A stretch of DNA of 64,000 nucleotides from an uncultured SAR116 cluster alpha proteobacterium (GTDB lineage: Bacteria; Pseudomonadota; Alphaproteobacteria; Puniceispirillales; Puniceispirillaceae). This document shows positions 1-10,659 of this stretch, piece by piece; the stretch's first letter is position 1; each line of letters starts with the position of its first letter. Position numbers and translations under genes: made by a program. The notes beneath the pieces were generated by a model. It was not told the DNA's origin. It saw only the letters and a list, made by a program, of their open reading frames with translations, and ran no database searches. The stretch is taken from positions 62,001-126,000 of the forward strand of contig CACNQE010000006.1 of NCBI GenBank assembly GCA_902622515.1, in the 5' to 3' direction.

Positions 1-842
<842 letters not shown>

Positions 843-1054
843 TTAAATTTGAACCTTATAAAAACGAAAAAAATCATTAAAAGTCAATTGGTTATCAATA
901 GTAATTTATTAAAGTCTATATGTAGTATGTTCCAAAATTAAATGGAGTATATATAGTATCGAACAATGTAAATATAAATTTGTTCATTTTTAATAGTAGA
1001 AAATAGGAAACTTCTTCTAAGGTGTTTCGTACCCATAAAATATCTTTTTATAAT

Positions 1055-1702
1055 TTAAATTTTTAACGCTTTGATAGGAGCGAAGCTCACCCTATGATGG
1101 CATGTTATGCCACATTCTGTTAAAGCAATTCGATGAGCTTTTGTGCCATAACCTTTATTTTTATTGAAGCCATATTGTGGATAACTCAGATGAAGTTGGC
1201 TCATATATAAATCTCTGGTTTGTTTGGCTATGATGGACGCTGTTGCAATAGAAAGACTAATATTATCACCCCCCACAACTGGAATAAAATTAATGTTTCC
1301 AGTAAATTTTTGAAATTTTGGTGGCCTATTACCGTCAACTAGAATAGTCGTAATATTTGAAGATAGTTTTTTTTGAAGGGAGATTACAGCTCGTTCCATT
1401 GCAAGAAAGCTAGCATTAAGGATGTTTAAATTATCAATTTCTTCAACATTCGCTTGGCCAATAGCCATAACAATATTTAAGCTAGATAGGTCTTTATAGA
1501 TGAGCTCTCTTTTTTTGGCAGTTAATTTCTTAGAATCTCTAATTCCTTTGGGTAGGGATGACAAAAGGATGGGGTTAATCCAAACTGCTCCTGCCATAAC
1601 AGGTCCAGCCCAAGGTCCTCTACCTACCTCATCAACACCTGCAACTAAGCCATACTTTTTATATTTCTCCTCGAGTTCAAAAGAAGGAAGTTGAACTGCC
1701 AT
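1055..1702 (-). CDS. rnhB: Ribonuclease HII
   Basis: Cytoplasmic endonuclease that cleaves the RNA strand of RNA-DNA hybrids and removes misincorporated ribonucleotides. 215 residues, normal length. The signature DEVGRGPWAGPV begins at residue 24, giving catalytic Asp24 and Glu25; a third acidic residue is Asp123 in LVDGNRPP, and DSKKL at 56-60 is the conserved second block. It lies on the same strand as ccrM, with 236 bases between them, and 8 bases after moaB. The rnhB-ccrM pairing is a known alphaproteobacterial arrangement. Start at ATG 1702 leaves the N-terminal extension typical of the group. Confidence 0.96.
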   Translation of the reverse strand: MAVQLPSFELEEKYKKYGLVAGVDEVGRGPWAGPVMAGAVWINPILLSSLPKGIRDSKKLTAKKRELIYKDLSSLNIVMAIGQANVEEIDNLNILNASFLAMERAVISLQKKLSSNITTILVDGNRPPKFQKFTGNINFIPVVGGDNISLSIATASIIAKQTRDLYMSQLHLSYPQYGFNKNKGYGTKAHRIALTECGITCHHRVSFAPIKALKI

Positions 1703-1710
1703 TAACTAAT

Positions 1711-2256
1711 TTAGCGTCCTGAAATTCCTGCCTCAAGTAAACGAGGCATAATTTCAACAAAGTTACAAGGTTTATGGCGATAATCTAACTGATGAACCAA
1801 CAAATCGTCCCAAGCATCTCTGCATGCTAACGGTGACCCTGGTAAAGCGAAGAGATAAGTGCCACCTGATACGCCAGCAAGTGCCCTACTTTGCAGAGTT
1901 GATGTCCCTATTTTCTGAAAAGAAAGATATCGAAACATCTCTCCAAACCCTTCAATTTCTTTATCAAATATACTTCGAAATGCCTCAGGCGTTACATCTC
2001 TACCAGTAAGTCCAGTTCCACCTGTCGATATCACAACATCTATATCTGGATCTTGAATACTTTGTTGCAAGTTTATCTTTATTTTCTGAATATTGTCTTG
2101 AGTGATTTCCCTCTTTACTAAGAGATGGCCAGCTTCGGTTATCTTCGAAACTAGCAAATCCCCAGATTTATCATTTTTTAAACTTCTTGTATCAGATATT
2201 GTCAAAACTGCTATCTTTACTGGGACAAAATTTCTAGTTAAGTCCAATTTAGACAT
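1711..2256 (-). CDS. moaB: Molybdenum cofactor biosynthesis protein MoaB/Mog family
   Basis: MoaB/Mog-fold protein of molybdopterin synthesis, expected to adenylylate molybdopterin before molybdate insertion. About 181 residues, with the diagnostic VVISTGGTGLTGRDVTPEA loop and an N-terminal VKIAVLTISDTRS strand. The C-terminal half has FALPGSPLACRDAW, the usual GxP(G/S) substrate loop. I chose ATG 2256 because AGAGGA lies 7 bases upstream; a GTG one codon earlier (2259) is the alternative. No other molybdopterin genes are in the window, so the pathway context is missing here. MoaB and Mog cannot be separated by sequence alone. Confidence 0.9.
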   Translation of the reverse strand: MSKLDLTRNFVPVKIAVLTISDTRSLKNDKSGDLLVSKITEAGHLLVKREITQDNIQKIKINLQQSIQDPDIDVVISTGGTGLTGRDVTPEAFRSIFDKEIEGFGEMFRYLSFQKIGTSTLQSRALAGVSGGTYLFALPGSPLACRDAWDDLLVHQLDYRHKPCNFVEIMPRLLEAGISGR

Positions 2257-2294
2257 CACAAATTCCTCTTTTGATTGATGGTCATACTATAAAA

Positions 2295-4100
2295 TCAATT
2301 AGAAATAACATTTGGTCTCAAAAAAGCGATATTTCCATTTCTAATGTTTCCATACACTAGAGTTCTTAGTTGAGATAGATTACTTTCCTGTTTTAACCGA
2401 TACATCCAAATATTCATAGTAACACTTTTAATATATGCTCGTGTTTCTCTTGCGGGTAATGACTCCAAAAGTAAAAAACTATCTCCTCTATAATCGATTT
2501 TTTTTACCCATTTATTTAAATTGCCAGGACCAGCATTATAAGCAGCTAACAGTTTAAATAAATGTTGATCAACCACTGGAGTATCTAGCAAATGAAAAAT
2601 GTAATCTTGACCTAATTTTAAATTGATATCTGGATTATTAAGCAAGTGTCTGTTTGTATTGACAAAACGTCTGTCTTTTGAAATGAAGGCTGCTGTTGCA
2701 GGCATAATTTGCATTAACCCCGTAGCGCGAGCCCTGCTTCTTGCAAGCGGATAAAAACTAGATTCTTTCCTTATAATCCCATAAATTATAGCGGGATCAA
2801 TATCAAATTTTATGTGCGTTTCAGGCTCCGGATACAATGCTGAATTGAACTCTTCGCCTGTGTTTTTTAAATGTAAATCAGCTAATCTGAAAGCAAGTCC
2901 TGGCATATTATGAGAAACCGCAAACATCATCATATCTTTTTGCTGTGAAAAAGATGCCTCTGAATATAAATAACGTAACTCCCTACTAGCTCTGGTCCAA
3001 TCTCCAATTTGTAACAAAGCCAATACACGTCTTCCACCTCTTGTTAGAGTAAGCCATGGAACGAAATCATCTGAAATAAATGGACCTTGAAAATTTACAG
3101 ATATTTTTTGACCAGAAATTTGCAACGCCATTAAACCATAGAAGGTATTTACGAGATTTTTTGCAATGTTAAGATACTTGATGGCGTTCTGTGGATCACT
3201 ATCGCGCAAACTCAATCGATAAGACCAAAAAGCTGCTCCGGAGCGTAACAGGTCTGGAGCGTGTTCCATATCAGCTAAAGTTCTAAAATATATTTTTGAT
3301 AATTCATATTGATAGGAACGATAATAAGCAAGACCACCAGACCAGTAGGCCATATAAGAAGTTTTGGGAGATTTACCTATAGCCTGACGAGCTGTTAAAA
3401 TAGCTTTATCATCAAGTCCATAAATAAAATATGCATGAGAAATTTCTCCTCTTAAATGAGCTTCCTCCGATGGAGTTAAATATCGAAGATTACTTGAATT
3501 ACTGAGGTATTTGTTCGCATTAGTTGGCTCTTTTAATAAGTTATAACGCCTTACTTTTTTTGCAACAGACGCTGTCTGGCGAGGAGATATTCTACCCTTG
3601 TAACTCTCAGGTATTAATGCTCTCCAGCGCTGAGGAGCGTTTTGACCAACACCATTTAAATATCCTTTTTTCGGTGGAATAGGATTCTTTGCAGATTTGG
3701 GTTTTCTTTTTTTTGCGAGCCAACTAATTCTGCTTGCATCTGGATGGTCAGAGTAATTTAAAAGCCAAGTTTCCAATTCATTAAAGGTGGAGCGCCAAGC
3801 GTTTGGATGCAGGTATTTCTGAGACTGAACATGACCTATAAGAATTCTATTAGATAGCTTTTCAATCAGTTGATCTGCCTCTTTAATTTTACCAATTTCC
3901 TGAAGCGAAAAAATTTCCTTATATAATTTAACGTCTGAAGAATTTAGGGGTTTTGGAAGAGATGCTTCTACTAAATGGTTGTTAGACTGTTCTGAAAGAA
4001 CATTTTTCGCAGAAAAAAATACAAGAAGAAGAATCCCAAAGAAAATTAATGCATTAGTTATCACAAAAACTGATGTTTTAGGTATTTTTAAATATTTCAT
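2295..4100 (-). CDS. slt: Soluble lytic murein transglycosylase (Slt-type)
   Basis: Periplasmic enzyme that cleaves the MurNAc-GlcNAc bond of peptidoglycan, leaving 1,6-anhydro ends. 601 residues. An N-terminal hydrophobic segment (about residues 11-31) acts as signal peptide or anchor. It is followed by a long helical region with TPR-like repeats (about 200-400) as in the Slt70 superhelix. The C-terminal SLT domain has the catalytic glutamate in IRKESSFYPLA (about residue 445), GLMQIMPATA, and LLAAYNAGPGN. Between the signal and the helical part is a basic, proline-rich stretch (KKRKPKSAKNPIPPKK). It shares strand with moaB across a 38-base gap. Confidence 0.93.
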   Translation of the reverse strand: MKYLKIPKTSVFVITNALIFFGILLLVFFSAKNVLSEQSNNHLVEASLPKPLNSSDVKLYKEIFSLQEIGKIKEADQLIEKLSNRILIGHVQSQKYLHPNAWRSTFNELETWLLNYSDHPDASRISWLAKKRKPKSAKNPIPPKKGYLNGVGQNAPQRWRALIPESYKGRISPRQTASVAKKVRRYNLLKEPTNANKYLSNSSNLRYLTPSEEAHLRGEISHAYFIYGLDDKAILTARQAIGKSPKTSYMAYWSGGLAYYRSYQYELSKIYFRTLADMEHAPDLLRSGAAFWSYRLSLRDSDPQNAIKYLNIAKNLVNTFYGLMALQISGQKISVNFQGPFISDDFVPWLTLTRGGRRVLALLQIGDWTRASRELRYLYSEASFSQQKDMMMFAVSHNMPGLAFRLADLHLKNTGEEFNSALYPEPETHIKFDIDPAIIYGIIRKESSFYPLARSRARATGLMQIMPATAAFISKDRRFVNTNRHLLNNPDINLKLGQDYIFHLLDTPVVDQHLFKLLAAYNAGPGNLNKWVKKIDYRGDSFLLLESLPARETRAYIKSVTMNIWMYRLKQESNLSQLRTLVYGNIRNGNIAFLRPNVISN

Positions 4101-4203
4101 TAAACACTCTACTCAAGAAAATGTTTACATTAAATTTGACTAATTTGTATGCGTTTTGTTTTTTACTAAGTCAATAAATGGTGAAAGATGTTGCAGTATT
4201 TTG

Positions 4204-5073
4204 TCATTTATTTAAGGTTTCATTTTCTACTATACATCGTTTTAATAAAACTAAGTCAGCGAAAGCAAACTTTTTTTGTGCTGGCGCACGTAATAAATAT
4301 GCAGGATGTAATGTAGGCAAAACTACGATTGGTTTTTCTAGTCCAAAATTTTTATTATGAATTTTTCCTCTCAACTTCAGAATTCCTGTTTGAACATCTA
4401 AAATTGTTTTTGCGGAAACACCCCCTAAAGCAAGTATGATTTCTGGCTTCTTTAACTGGATATGCTTAAAGATAAATGGTTTCAGCAGACTAACCTCCTC
4501 TTGAGACGGGGTTCGATTTCCAGGGGGGCGCCACGGAATTATATTGGTAATATAAGTTTGGTCCCTAGACAAACCAATTGATTTAAGCATTCTATCTAAC
4601 AGTTGTCCGGCTTGTCCTACGAATGGGACTCCAATCCTATCTTCTTCTTTACCCGGGGCTTCGCCAACAATCATAATTTTAGCGTCAGGGTTTCCATCGC
4701 TAAACACTAAATTAGTTGCTGTATTTTTAAGACTTATGCCTTCAAGTGATTCTAAGGCGAACCTCAATTCCTTAAGAGAATTAATTACCTCTAATTCTTT
4801 TTTTTCGTTCCCATCAGGCTCCAAATTATCAATTTTGGGTTTTCCTAAGTCAAACCTTTGATAAGATTCTTTCAATAATAAGGAGTCCTCCGGAACATTT
4901 TTAGTTGTCAAATTAGATTTGTTGGTACTTTCCAAGAGTGAAAAATATTCCTTTAAGCCGATTTTTTTTTCTTTAAAACACGGTGTTGCAAAAAGAGATT
5001 CATCGGCACCTATTTCCATCTGCCAGAAAAGTTGAGCGATTAACTCTGTTTTTGTAGTATTGTGAGCTGACAT
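4204..5073 (-). CDS. Family-4 type uracil-DNA glycosylase lacking the Fe-S cysteines
   Basis: Removes uracil from DNA; cytoplasmic. About 289 residues: an unconserved N-terminal region to about residue 95, then the UDG domain. Visible motifs are MIVGEAPGKEEDRIG (motif A), the RPPGNRTPSQEE block, and LPTLHPAYLLR near the C-terminus. Family-4 enzymes normally carry four cysteines binding a 4Fe-4S cluster; here those positions read as non-cysteine (EGISLKN, IIPWRPPGN, VSLLKPF). The only two cysteines, near residues 32 and 281, lie elsewhere. ATG 5073 is taken as start; a GTG two codons earlier is possible. Divergent from the ETF-QO gene. Confidence 0.85.
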   Translation of the reverse strand: MSAHNTTKTELIAQLFWQMEIGADESLFATPCFKEKKIGLKEYFSLLESTNKSNLTTKNVPEDSLLLKESYQRFDLGKPKIDNLEPDGNEKKELEVINSLKELRFALESLEGISLKNTATNLVFSDGNPDAKIMIVGEAPGKEEDRIGVPFVGQAGQLLDRMLKSIGLSRDQTYITNIIPWRPPGNRTPSQEEVSLLKPFIFKHIQLKKPEIILALGGVSAKTILDVQTGILKLRGKIHNKNFGLEKPIVVLPTLHPAYLLRAPAQKKFAFADLVLLKRCIVENETLNK

Positions 5074-5209
5074 CTTCACTTTGTTCTTTATTTTATAATT
5101 ATTAACCTATTATTTATATCTTAAGTTTGTGAAACACAATTAGATAGTGTTTATTAAACAAAACTTAAATAATAATAATTGTGCATAGTAACAAAATATT
5201 GGAGTTTAT

Positions 5210-6838
5210 ATGGAACGCGAATCAATGGAATTCGATGTCGTAATAATTGGGGGAGGGCCATCTGGTCTTTCAGCAGCAATTAAGCTAAAGCAACTTGCTT
5301 CTCAAAATAATAGTGAGCTTTCAGTATGCTTAGTCGAAAAAGGTGGTGAAATTGGCGCACATATTTTATCTGGAGCAGTTTTAGAGCCTCGAGCCTTGAA
5401 TGAACTAATACCTGAATGGGCCGAGTTGGGGGCACCTTTAGATACACCTGTGACAAACGACCATTTTGTATTCTTATCGAGCAAATCGCATTATAAACTC
5501 CCAACACCACCACAGATGAATAATGATGGAAATTATATAATATCGCTTGGTGTTTTCTGTCGTTGGTTGGCTGAAAGAGCTGAAAATTTAGGTGTTGAAA
5601 TATATCCGGGGTTTGCTGCTGCAGAGATTTTATTTGATGAAAAAGGCTCTGTTAGGGGTATAGCAACCAATGAGTTAGGGGTTGGAAAAGATGGAAAGCC
5701 CACTGAAAACTATATGCAAGGCATGGAACTAATTGGAAGGCAGACAATTTTTGCCGAAGGATGCCGGGGGCACCTTACAAAAGAATTATTTAAGAGATTT
5801 AATTTGCGAGAAGGGAAGGACCCACAGACTTTCGCTTTAGGAATAAAAGAATTATGGGATATAGACAAAGAGAAATCTAAACCGGGAACTGTTTTTCATT
5901 CTGTCGGTTGGCCTTTACCGTCCGATACTTATGGTGGTTCTTTTTTATATCATTTGTCAGACAACCAGGTTTCTGTAGGATATGTAGTCGGACTTGATTA
6001 TAAAAACCCATTTCTTTCACCTTTTGAAGAATTTCAAAGGTTTAAAAAGCATCCCTCGATTTGTTCAATTTTTGAAGGTGGAAGACGGGTTTCTTACGGT
6101 GCAAGAGCATTAAATGAAGGGGGATTTCAATCTATACCCAAATTAACTTTCCCGGGGGGGTGTTTAGTTGGTTGTACAGCTGGTTTTTTAAATGTTCCCA
6201 AGATAAAAGGAACTCATACAGCAATGAAGTCGGGGATGTTAGCAGCAGAAGCAATTTTTGAGGCGTTTATGCAAAATGCCACTGAAACGACATCATATGA
6301 AACGAGATTACAAAGCAGTTGGTTGTGGAAAGAATTATATAAAGTCCGCAATATCAGACCTTCTTTTTCTAGAGGTTTTCTTGCGGGCATGGTATATTCC
6401 GCGTTTGATACATTTATATTAAGAGGAAATGCTCCGTGGACATTTAAGCATCATGAGGACCATCTTCAATTAAAAGATGCAAGATTCTGCAAAAAAATAG
6501 AGTATCCGAAGCCTGATAACATAATTAGCTTTGATAAGAACTCTTCAGTTTACCTGTCATCTACCAACCATGAAGAAAATCAACCATCCCACTTACAATT
6601 GATAGACCAAGAAGCACCTATTAAAATAAATCTAAAGAAATATGATTCTCCAGAGCAACGTTATTGTCCTGCCGGAGTTTATGAAATTGTTCAATCTGAA
6701 GATAGTTCCGAACCTTATATGCAAATAAATGCTCAAAACTGTGTACACTGCAAGACATGTGATATTAAAGACCCAACTCAGAATATTATGTGGGTAACCC
6801 CAGAGGGTGGTGGAGGACCAAATTATCCGAATATGTAG
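5210..6838 (+). CDS. Electron transfer flavoprotein-ubiquinone oxidoreductase
   Basis: Membrane-associated flavoprotein that passes electrons from reduced ETF (fatty acid, amino acid and choline-derivative oxidation) to ubiquinone. 542 residues, the family length. The N-terminal Rossmann motif [14 protein letters not shown] (residues 10-23) binds FAD. The C-terminal 4Fe-4S cluster ligands are in YCPAGVYE and [13 protein letters not shown]. The ubiquinone-binding GG.FLxxxKI-type segment is seen as [14 protein letters not shown]. Start ATG 5210 has GGAG five bases upstream. Followed after 33 bases by the TPR protein gene. No ETF alpha or beta genes lie in the window. Confidence 0.96.
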   Translation: MERESMEFDVVIIGGGPSGLSAAIKLKQLASQNNSELSVCLVEKGGEIGAHILSGAVLEPRALNELIPEWAELGAPLDTPVTNDHFVFLSSKSHYKLPTPPQMNNDGNYIISLGVFCRWLAERAENLGVEIYPGFAAAEILFDEKGSVRGIATNELGVGKDGKPTENYMQGMELIGRQTIFAEGCRGHLTKELFKRFNLREGKDPQTFALGIKELWDIDKEKSKPGTVFHSVGWPLPSDTYGGSFLYHLSDNQVSVGYVVGLDYKNPFLSPFEEFQRFKKHPSICSIFEGGRRVSYGARALNEGGFQSIPKLTFPGGCLVGCTAGFLNVPKIKGTHTAMKSGMLAAEAIFEAFMQNATETTSYETRLQSSWLWKELYKVRNIRPSFSRGFLAGMVYSAFDTFILRGNAPWTFKHHEDHLQLKDARFCKKIEYPKPDNIISFDKNSSVYLSSTNHEENQPSHLQLIDQEAPIKINLKKYDSPEQRYCPAGVYEIVQSEDSSEPYMQINAQNCVHCKTCDIKDPTQNIMWVTPEGGGGPNYPNM

Positions 6839-6871
6839 TTATTCATCATTCGTTAAGAAATAATACGGTTT

Positions 6872-8632
6872 ATGAAAGTGAAAAAACTTCTCTCTAAATA
6901 TATCAACGAATTTTGCATTTTGCTAGTCTGTGTGGTTTTGATAACTAACAGTCACCAAGCACGTACAGAGGTAACAGATACAATAAAAAACATCACCCTC
7001 AATGATAAAGTTATAAAATCTATTGATGCAAACAATTCTGAAAATCTCTTCAGTAACTATTTAAGAGCTTTACACGCTGATAAAAATGGTGACGTTTTAT
7101 CTGCTGCAAAATTTTACACTGAATCTCTGGCAATAGATAACACCAATCCAAAATTATTACAGTCAAGTTTTACCAATTTATATGCAACAGGACAAATAAT
7201 TGCTGCTGCAAAAATAGCGCAGCATGCAGAGTCGCTCAATTTCAATCTTAACATGGGCGTAGAACCAGCATTGGCAATTGCAGCAAAAGATTCTGATTGG
7301 GAGGCTGTTCTTGCATTAAGTGAAATTGCCATGATCGAAGGTAGCAGTCAATATATTGGATTTCTATTCCGGGCGTGGGCTATGTATAATCTAGATCAAA
7401 AAAGTTCTGCCATAACTTTTTTCGAGATATTGTCAAACCTTTTGGATGATCAGGGATTTGAAGATAGTAATTTTGTAAATTTATTCGTTGCCCAATTATT
7501 CATCCTTGAAAAAGATCAAAGCCAAGCACTTACTTATTTATCAAAAATACTATTAAAGGAAAGTAGCGACCCTGAACTAATAATAGCTACAGCAGAAACC
7601 TATGCTTTTGCTGGAAGGTTTAAAACTGCTCAACTTTTAGTCCAAAAATTACCAGAAAATTACAAGCAAAGTAATTTAAAATCTTGGCTTGAAGAACGCG
7701 CAAAAGTAGAAATATCAAAAAAACACTTGGGCTACTTCTTTGCTCAATCTATTATTAATTTGACTTTATATACATTAACAGAAGAAACTTTTAGTTCTCT
7801 GCAACACCGTGCACAACTAAGTCTTTTTCTCTCACACTCTCTCGGATTTTCATTGCCCTCAGCAAACCTTGTTATGTTACAACTTTCAAAGAAAAAAAAT
7901 AATTTCGAAAATTCAAATTTTTATTTCGATTCTATCCCAGAGGAAGACCCACGATTTCAAACAAGCATGATGTTATACTTATCTCAATTAAGGCAACTTG
8001 ACAAAACAGATATGGCAATTGATCTGCTGCAAACGTATCTTTCTAAAAATACAGACAATCTTATGTTAGAAGAAATGCTTGCTGACTTCTTTCGTATTAA
8101 CGAGCAATGCGATAAAGCAATAAAGAAATATGAAGATGTCTCAAAATTGAAATCCAATTCTGGAGATATATTTAGAAAACTTGGAATTTGTTATGAACAA
8201 ACGGATCAAACAAAAAAGGCTGAAACAGCATTTGGTAGAGCACTTGAACTAAATCCAAATGATTCGGGTGCATTAAATTATCTTGGTTATTGGTGGGCTG
8301 ATGAGGGCCGTAATCTGAAAGAAGCTATGGAGTTAATAACTAAAGCCGTTCAACTTTACCCACAAAATGGATATTATGCGGATTCTCTTGGTTGGGTGTA
8401 CTTCAAAATTGGAAACACAAAAAAAGCAGTAACTTGGCTAGAACGCGCCGTGGAATTAGCGCCCGACGATGCTGTTATACATGACCATTTAGGTGATGTT
8501 TACTGGCATTTAGGAAGGCTTCTTGAGGCGCGTTACAAGTGGCAGTTTGCTTATCAAATGTATACTGATAAGATGAAAAGAAGAGAGGTTTCAGAAAAAA
8601 TAAAGTTCGGGTTAAAGAAAGAAGCAAACTAA
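6872..8632 (+). CDS. Exported tetratricopeptide-repeat protein
   Basis: 586 residues. An N-terminal hydrophobic stretch (about residues 12-26) looks like a signal peptide or anchor, placing the rest in the periplasm or on the outer membrane. Tandem TPR-like helices fill most of the chain; the clearest are in the last third (residues about 420-560, such as AFGRALELNPNDSGALNYLGYWWA and the two following units). TPR arrays mediate protein-protein contacts; no catalytic motif is seen. The position between ETF-QO and ispE, 8 bases before ispE, is a conserved alphaproteobacterial arrangement, but the partner is unknown. Confidence 0.85.
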   Translation: MKVKKLLSKYINEFCILLVCVVLITNSHQARTEVTDTIKNITLNDKVIKSIDANNSENLFSNYLRALHADKNGDVLSAAKFYTESLAIDNTNPKLLQSSFTNLYATGQIIAAAKIAQHAESLNFNLNMGVEPALAIAAKDSDWEAVLALSEIAMIEGSSQYIGFLFRAWAMYNLDQKSSAITFFEILSNLLDDQGFEDSNFVNLFVAQLFILEKDQSQALTYLSKILLKESSDPELIIATAETYAFAGRFKTAQLLVQKLPENYKQSNLKSWLEERAKVEISKKHLGYFFAQSIINLTLYTLTEETFSSLQHRAQLSLFLSHSLGFSLPSANLVMLQLSKKKNNFENSNFYFDSIPEEDPRFQTSMMLYLSQLRQLDKTDMAIDLLQTYLSKNTDNLMLEEMLADFFRINEQCDKAIKKYEDVSKLKSNSGDIFRKLGICYEQTDQTKKAETAFGRALELNPNDSGALNYLGYWWADEGRNLKEAMELITKAVQLYPQNGYYADSLGWVYFKIGNTKKAVTWLERAVELAPDDAVIHDHLGDVYWHLGRLLEARYKWQFAYQMYTDKMKRREVSEKIKFGLKKEAN

Positions 8633-8640
8633 AAGTAAAC

Positions 8641-9534
8641 ATGTCTAATTTGAGTTGTCAGAAAAATTTCTCCTATTTTGCACCTGCTAAAATCAACCTT
8701 TGTTTAAAAATCGGAAAAAAAAGGCCGTGTGGATATCATGAATTAGCATCAGTAGTTGGTTTCACGGAGTTTGGAGACACCATTAATATACAATTATCTG
8801 ATTTTGATGAACTTATTTTATCAGGACGTTTCTCAGCAAACATTGAAACTAAATCATCAGACAATTTGGTTATGAAATCTTTAAATGCTCTAAGAAACTT
8901 AAGTCATTATATTCCCCCTTTAAAAATCACAATTGATAAACAGATACCAGTTGGAGGGGGGTTAGGAGGCGGGAGTTCAGATGCAGCGACAATTTTTTTA
9001 GCACTAAATAAAATTTTTGAATTAAACCTATCAAAAGAAAATTTAATTAAAATAGCTCTAAAAATTGGATCTGATATTCCTGTTTGCCTAAATAGAAATT
9101 TCATGCTGATGGGTGGCATTGGAGAACAAATTAATCCTTTATTTGAACTAGACATTCCTAAATATATTGTGCTCACAAATCCTGGTTTTACTGCTGACAC
9201 CAAAAAAGTTTTTGAGGAGTTTGATAAAAATATTATAGAAAGAAAAATGGAATATATACCCAAAGAGTTAGGTATAAAGCAGTTATTATATAATGGAAAT
9301 GATTTAGAGCCCTTTGCTATTAATATTTACCCTGAGATTAAAAAGTTATTGTATACTATGAATAATTTATATCCAAAAAAAAATCCTTTTGGTTCTATAG
9401 CCGTTCAGATGAGTGGTAGTGGTTCAAGTTGTTTTTCCCTATTTAAAGATAAAGTTTCAGCAAATGTGTTTAATCAAAAAATTCAGGAAGCAGGATATTG
9501 GTCTGTTTCTACCAAATTTATTTCAGAATTTTAA
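8641..9534 (+). CDS. ispE: 4-diphosphocytidyl-2-C-methyl-D-erythritol kinase
   Basis: GHMP-family kinase that phosphorylates CDP-methylerythritol in the MEP (non-mevalonate) isoprenoid pathway. 297 residues. The N-terminal APAKINLCLKIGKKRPCGYHEL block holds the substrate-binding lysine and histidine. The ATP-binding GHMP loop is PVGGGLGGGSSDAAT at about residue 103, and the C-terminal MSGSGSSCFSLF is the third GHMP motif. Eight bases separate it from the TPR gene, so they are probably co-transcribed. A tRNA-Gln gene follows after 80 bases. Confidence 0.95.
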   Translation: MSNLSCQKNFSYFAPAKINLCLKIGKKRPCGYHELASVVGFTEFGDTINIQLSDFDELILSGRFSANIETKSSDNLVMKSLNALRNLSHYIPPLKITIDKQIPVGGGLGGGSSDAATIFLALNKIFELNLSKENLIKIALKIGSDIPVCLNRNFMLMGGIGEQINPLFELDIPKYIVLTNPGFTADTKKVFEEFDKNIIERKMEYIPKELGIKQLLYNGNDLEPFAINIYPEIKKLLYTMNNLYPKKNPFGSIAVQMSGSGSSCFSLFKDKVSANVFNQKIQEAGYWSVSTKFISEF

Positions 9535-9614
9535 AATTACTCCCATTTTTAGATTGATACTTTGTTTTCAGACCGCTAAATTGCAAACATAAAAAAAGAT
9601 TCATAATTAATCAA

Positions 9615-9689
9615 TGGGGCGTAGCCAAGTGGTAAGGCATCGGTTTTTGGTATCGTGTATCGTAGGTTCGAATCCTACCGCCCCAGCCA
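9615..9689 (+). tRNA. tRNA-Gln (anticodon TTG)
   Basis: A 75-base cloverleaf with encoded CCA. Acceptor TGGGGCG (9615-9621) pairs with CGCCCCA (9679-9685); discriminator G and CCA follow at 9686-9689. D arm GCC/GGC, anticodon loop TTTTGGT with anticodon TTG at 9647-9649, five-base variable loop, and T arm GTAGG-TTCGAAT-CCTAC. The anticodon stem has an apparent U-U opposition at its outer pair and one G-U pair; otherwise the fold is standard. It decodes CAA and probably CAG. Confidence 0.96.
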
Positions 9690-9825
9690 ACTTTTATAAA
9701 TATTAAATAAATAAATAAGAAATGTTTATCCGGTCTTAAATATTTTTGCCGAGAAAGCCCAAATTTTTCACTAAAAATATTGGTTGATTTTTTCTTCTAA
9801 AACGTGAGAGATTTTATAACGTATT

Positions 9826-10524
9826 TCAAGCCAAACCATAGCCACTTTCTTTAGTTAAAATAAAAGATTCTTGGGTTAATTCTTTAATTTTATGGCGTAG
9901 TCTGTAGATATGTGTTTCCAATGTGTGAGTGGTTAACCCTATATGAAACCCCCATACCTCTTTAAGTAATACATCTTTGTGCACTGGGCTTGGATAGGAA
10001 CGAAATAGAACACTCAGAATTAGCGTTTCTTTTTCTGTTAAGAAAATTTTTTTTGATTTTCCTCTTACTGAGAGAGTTTTATTTTCTGGTATGAACTCAA
10101 TTAAACCTATGAAAAACTTCTCAGGCTCAACTGAGCTGTGTTGCTCATATTGAAATTTAATTCTAGTAAACAATTCACTGAGCCGAATAGGTTTTGTTAT
10201 GTAGTCATTCGCACCTGCATTTAAACTATCTATGCTGTCATTTTCACTGCTATTTTCAACAATCATGATAACTGGCTTTACAAATCCATTTTGACGTAAA
10301 AAACGACAAAATTCTATACCTGATCCGTTTTTTAAGTTTACATCTAATAATAAAATATCTGGTTCAAAAACAGGTATAAATAACTTTGCTTCAACAATAT
10401 TAGTTACAGATTGAAATTCACAAATACCTTTTTGAAGGAGGTGATTGTTGAGAACTTCAGTCAAAAACAAATCATCTTCAATCAGAAGTATCTTTATAGA
10501 AGGTAAAATATATCCAATACTCAT
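9826..10524 (-). CDS. Orphan OmpR-family response regulator with altered switch residue
   Basis: Two domains. The receiver domain (about residues 10-125) has the acidic pocket Glu16-Asp17-Asp18, phospho-acceptor Asp61 (ILLLDVNL) and Lys111 (ITKP). The C-terminal winged helix (about 145-232) has FLTEKETLILSVL and the recognition helix THTLETHIYRLRHKI, so it should bind DNA as a transcription factor. The position normally Thr/Ser at the end of strand 4 is Val89 (PVIMIVEN). No histidine kinase gene is adjacent. ATG 10524 was taken as start; a GTG at 10560 would add 12 residues, and neither has a clear ribosome site. Divergent from ribA. Confidence 0.88.
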   Translation of the reverse strand: MSIGYILPSIKILLIEDDLFLTEVLNNHLLQKGICEFQSVTNIVEAKLFIPVFEPDILLLDVNLKNGSGIEFCRFLRQNGFVKPVIMIVENSSENDSIDSLNAGANDYITKPIRLSELFTRIKFQYEQHSSVEPEKFFIGLIEFIPENKTLSVRGKSKKIFLTEKETLILSVLFRSYPSPVHKDVLLKEVWGFHIGLTTHTLETHIYRLRHKIKELTQESFILTKESGYGLA

Positions 10525-10659
10525 TTTTTTACAAAGACAACCGTTTAAAATATTACCCACTTTACGAAATAGTTACTTTTTATAATAATGATAAAAGACT
10601 ATTACGTATTGTTAAAAATTTAATCTTGTGTTTTCACGTTACAGCAATATATTTAGGTT

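Noticed and set aside
9739-9781. AATATTTTT / AAAAATATT inverted repeat after tRNA-Gln
   Set aside because: All A/T with a 25-base loop; likely chance in this composition.
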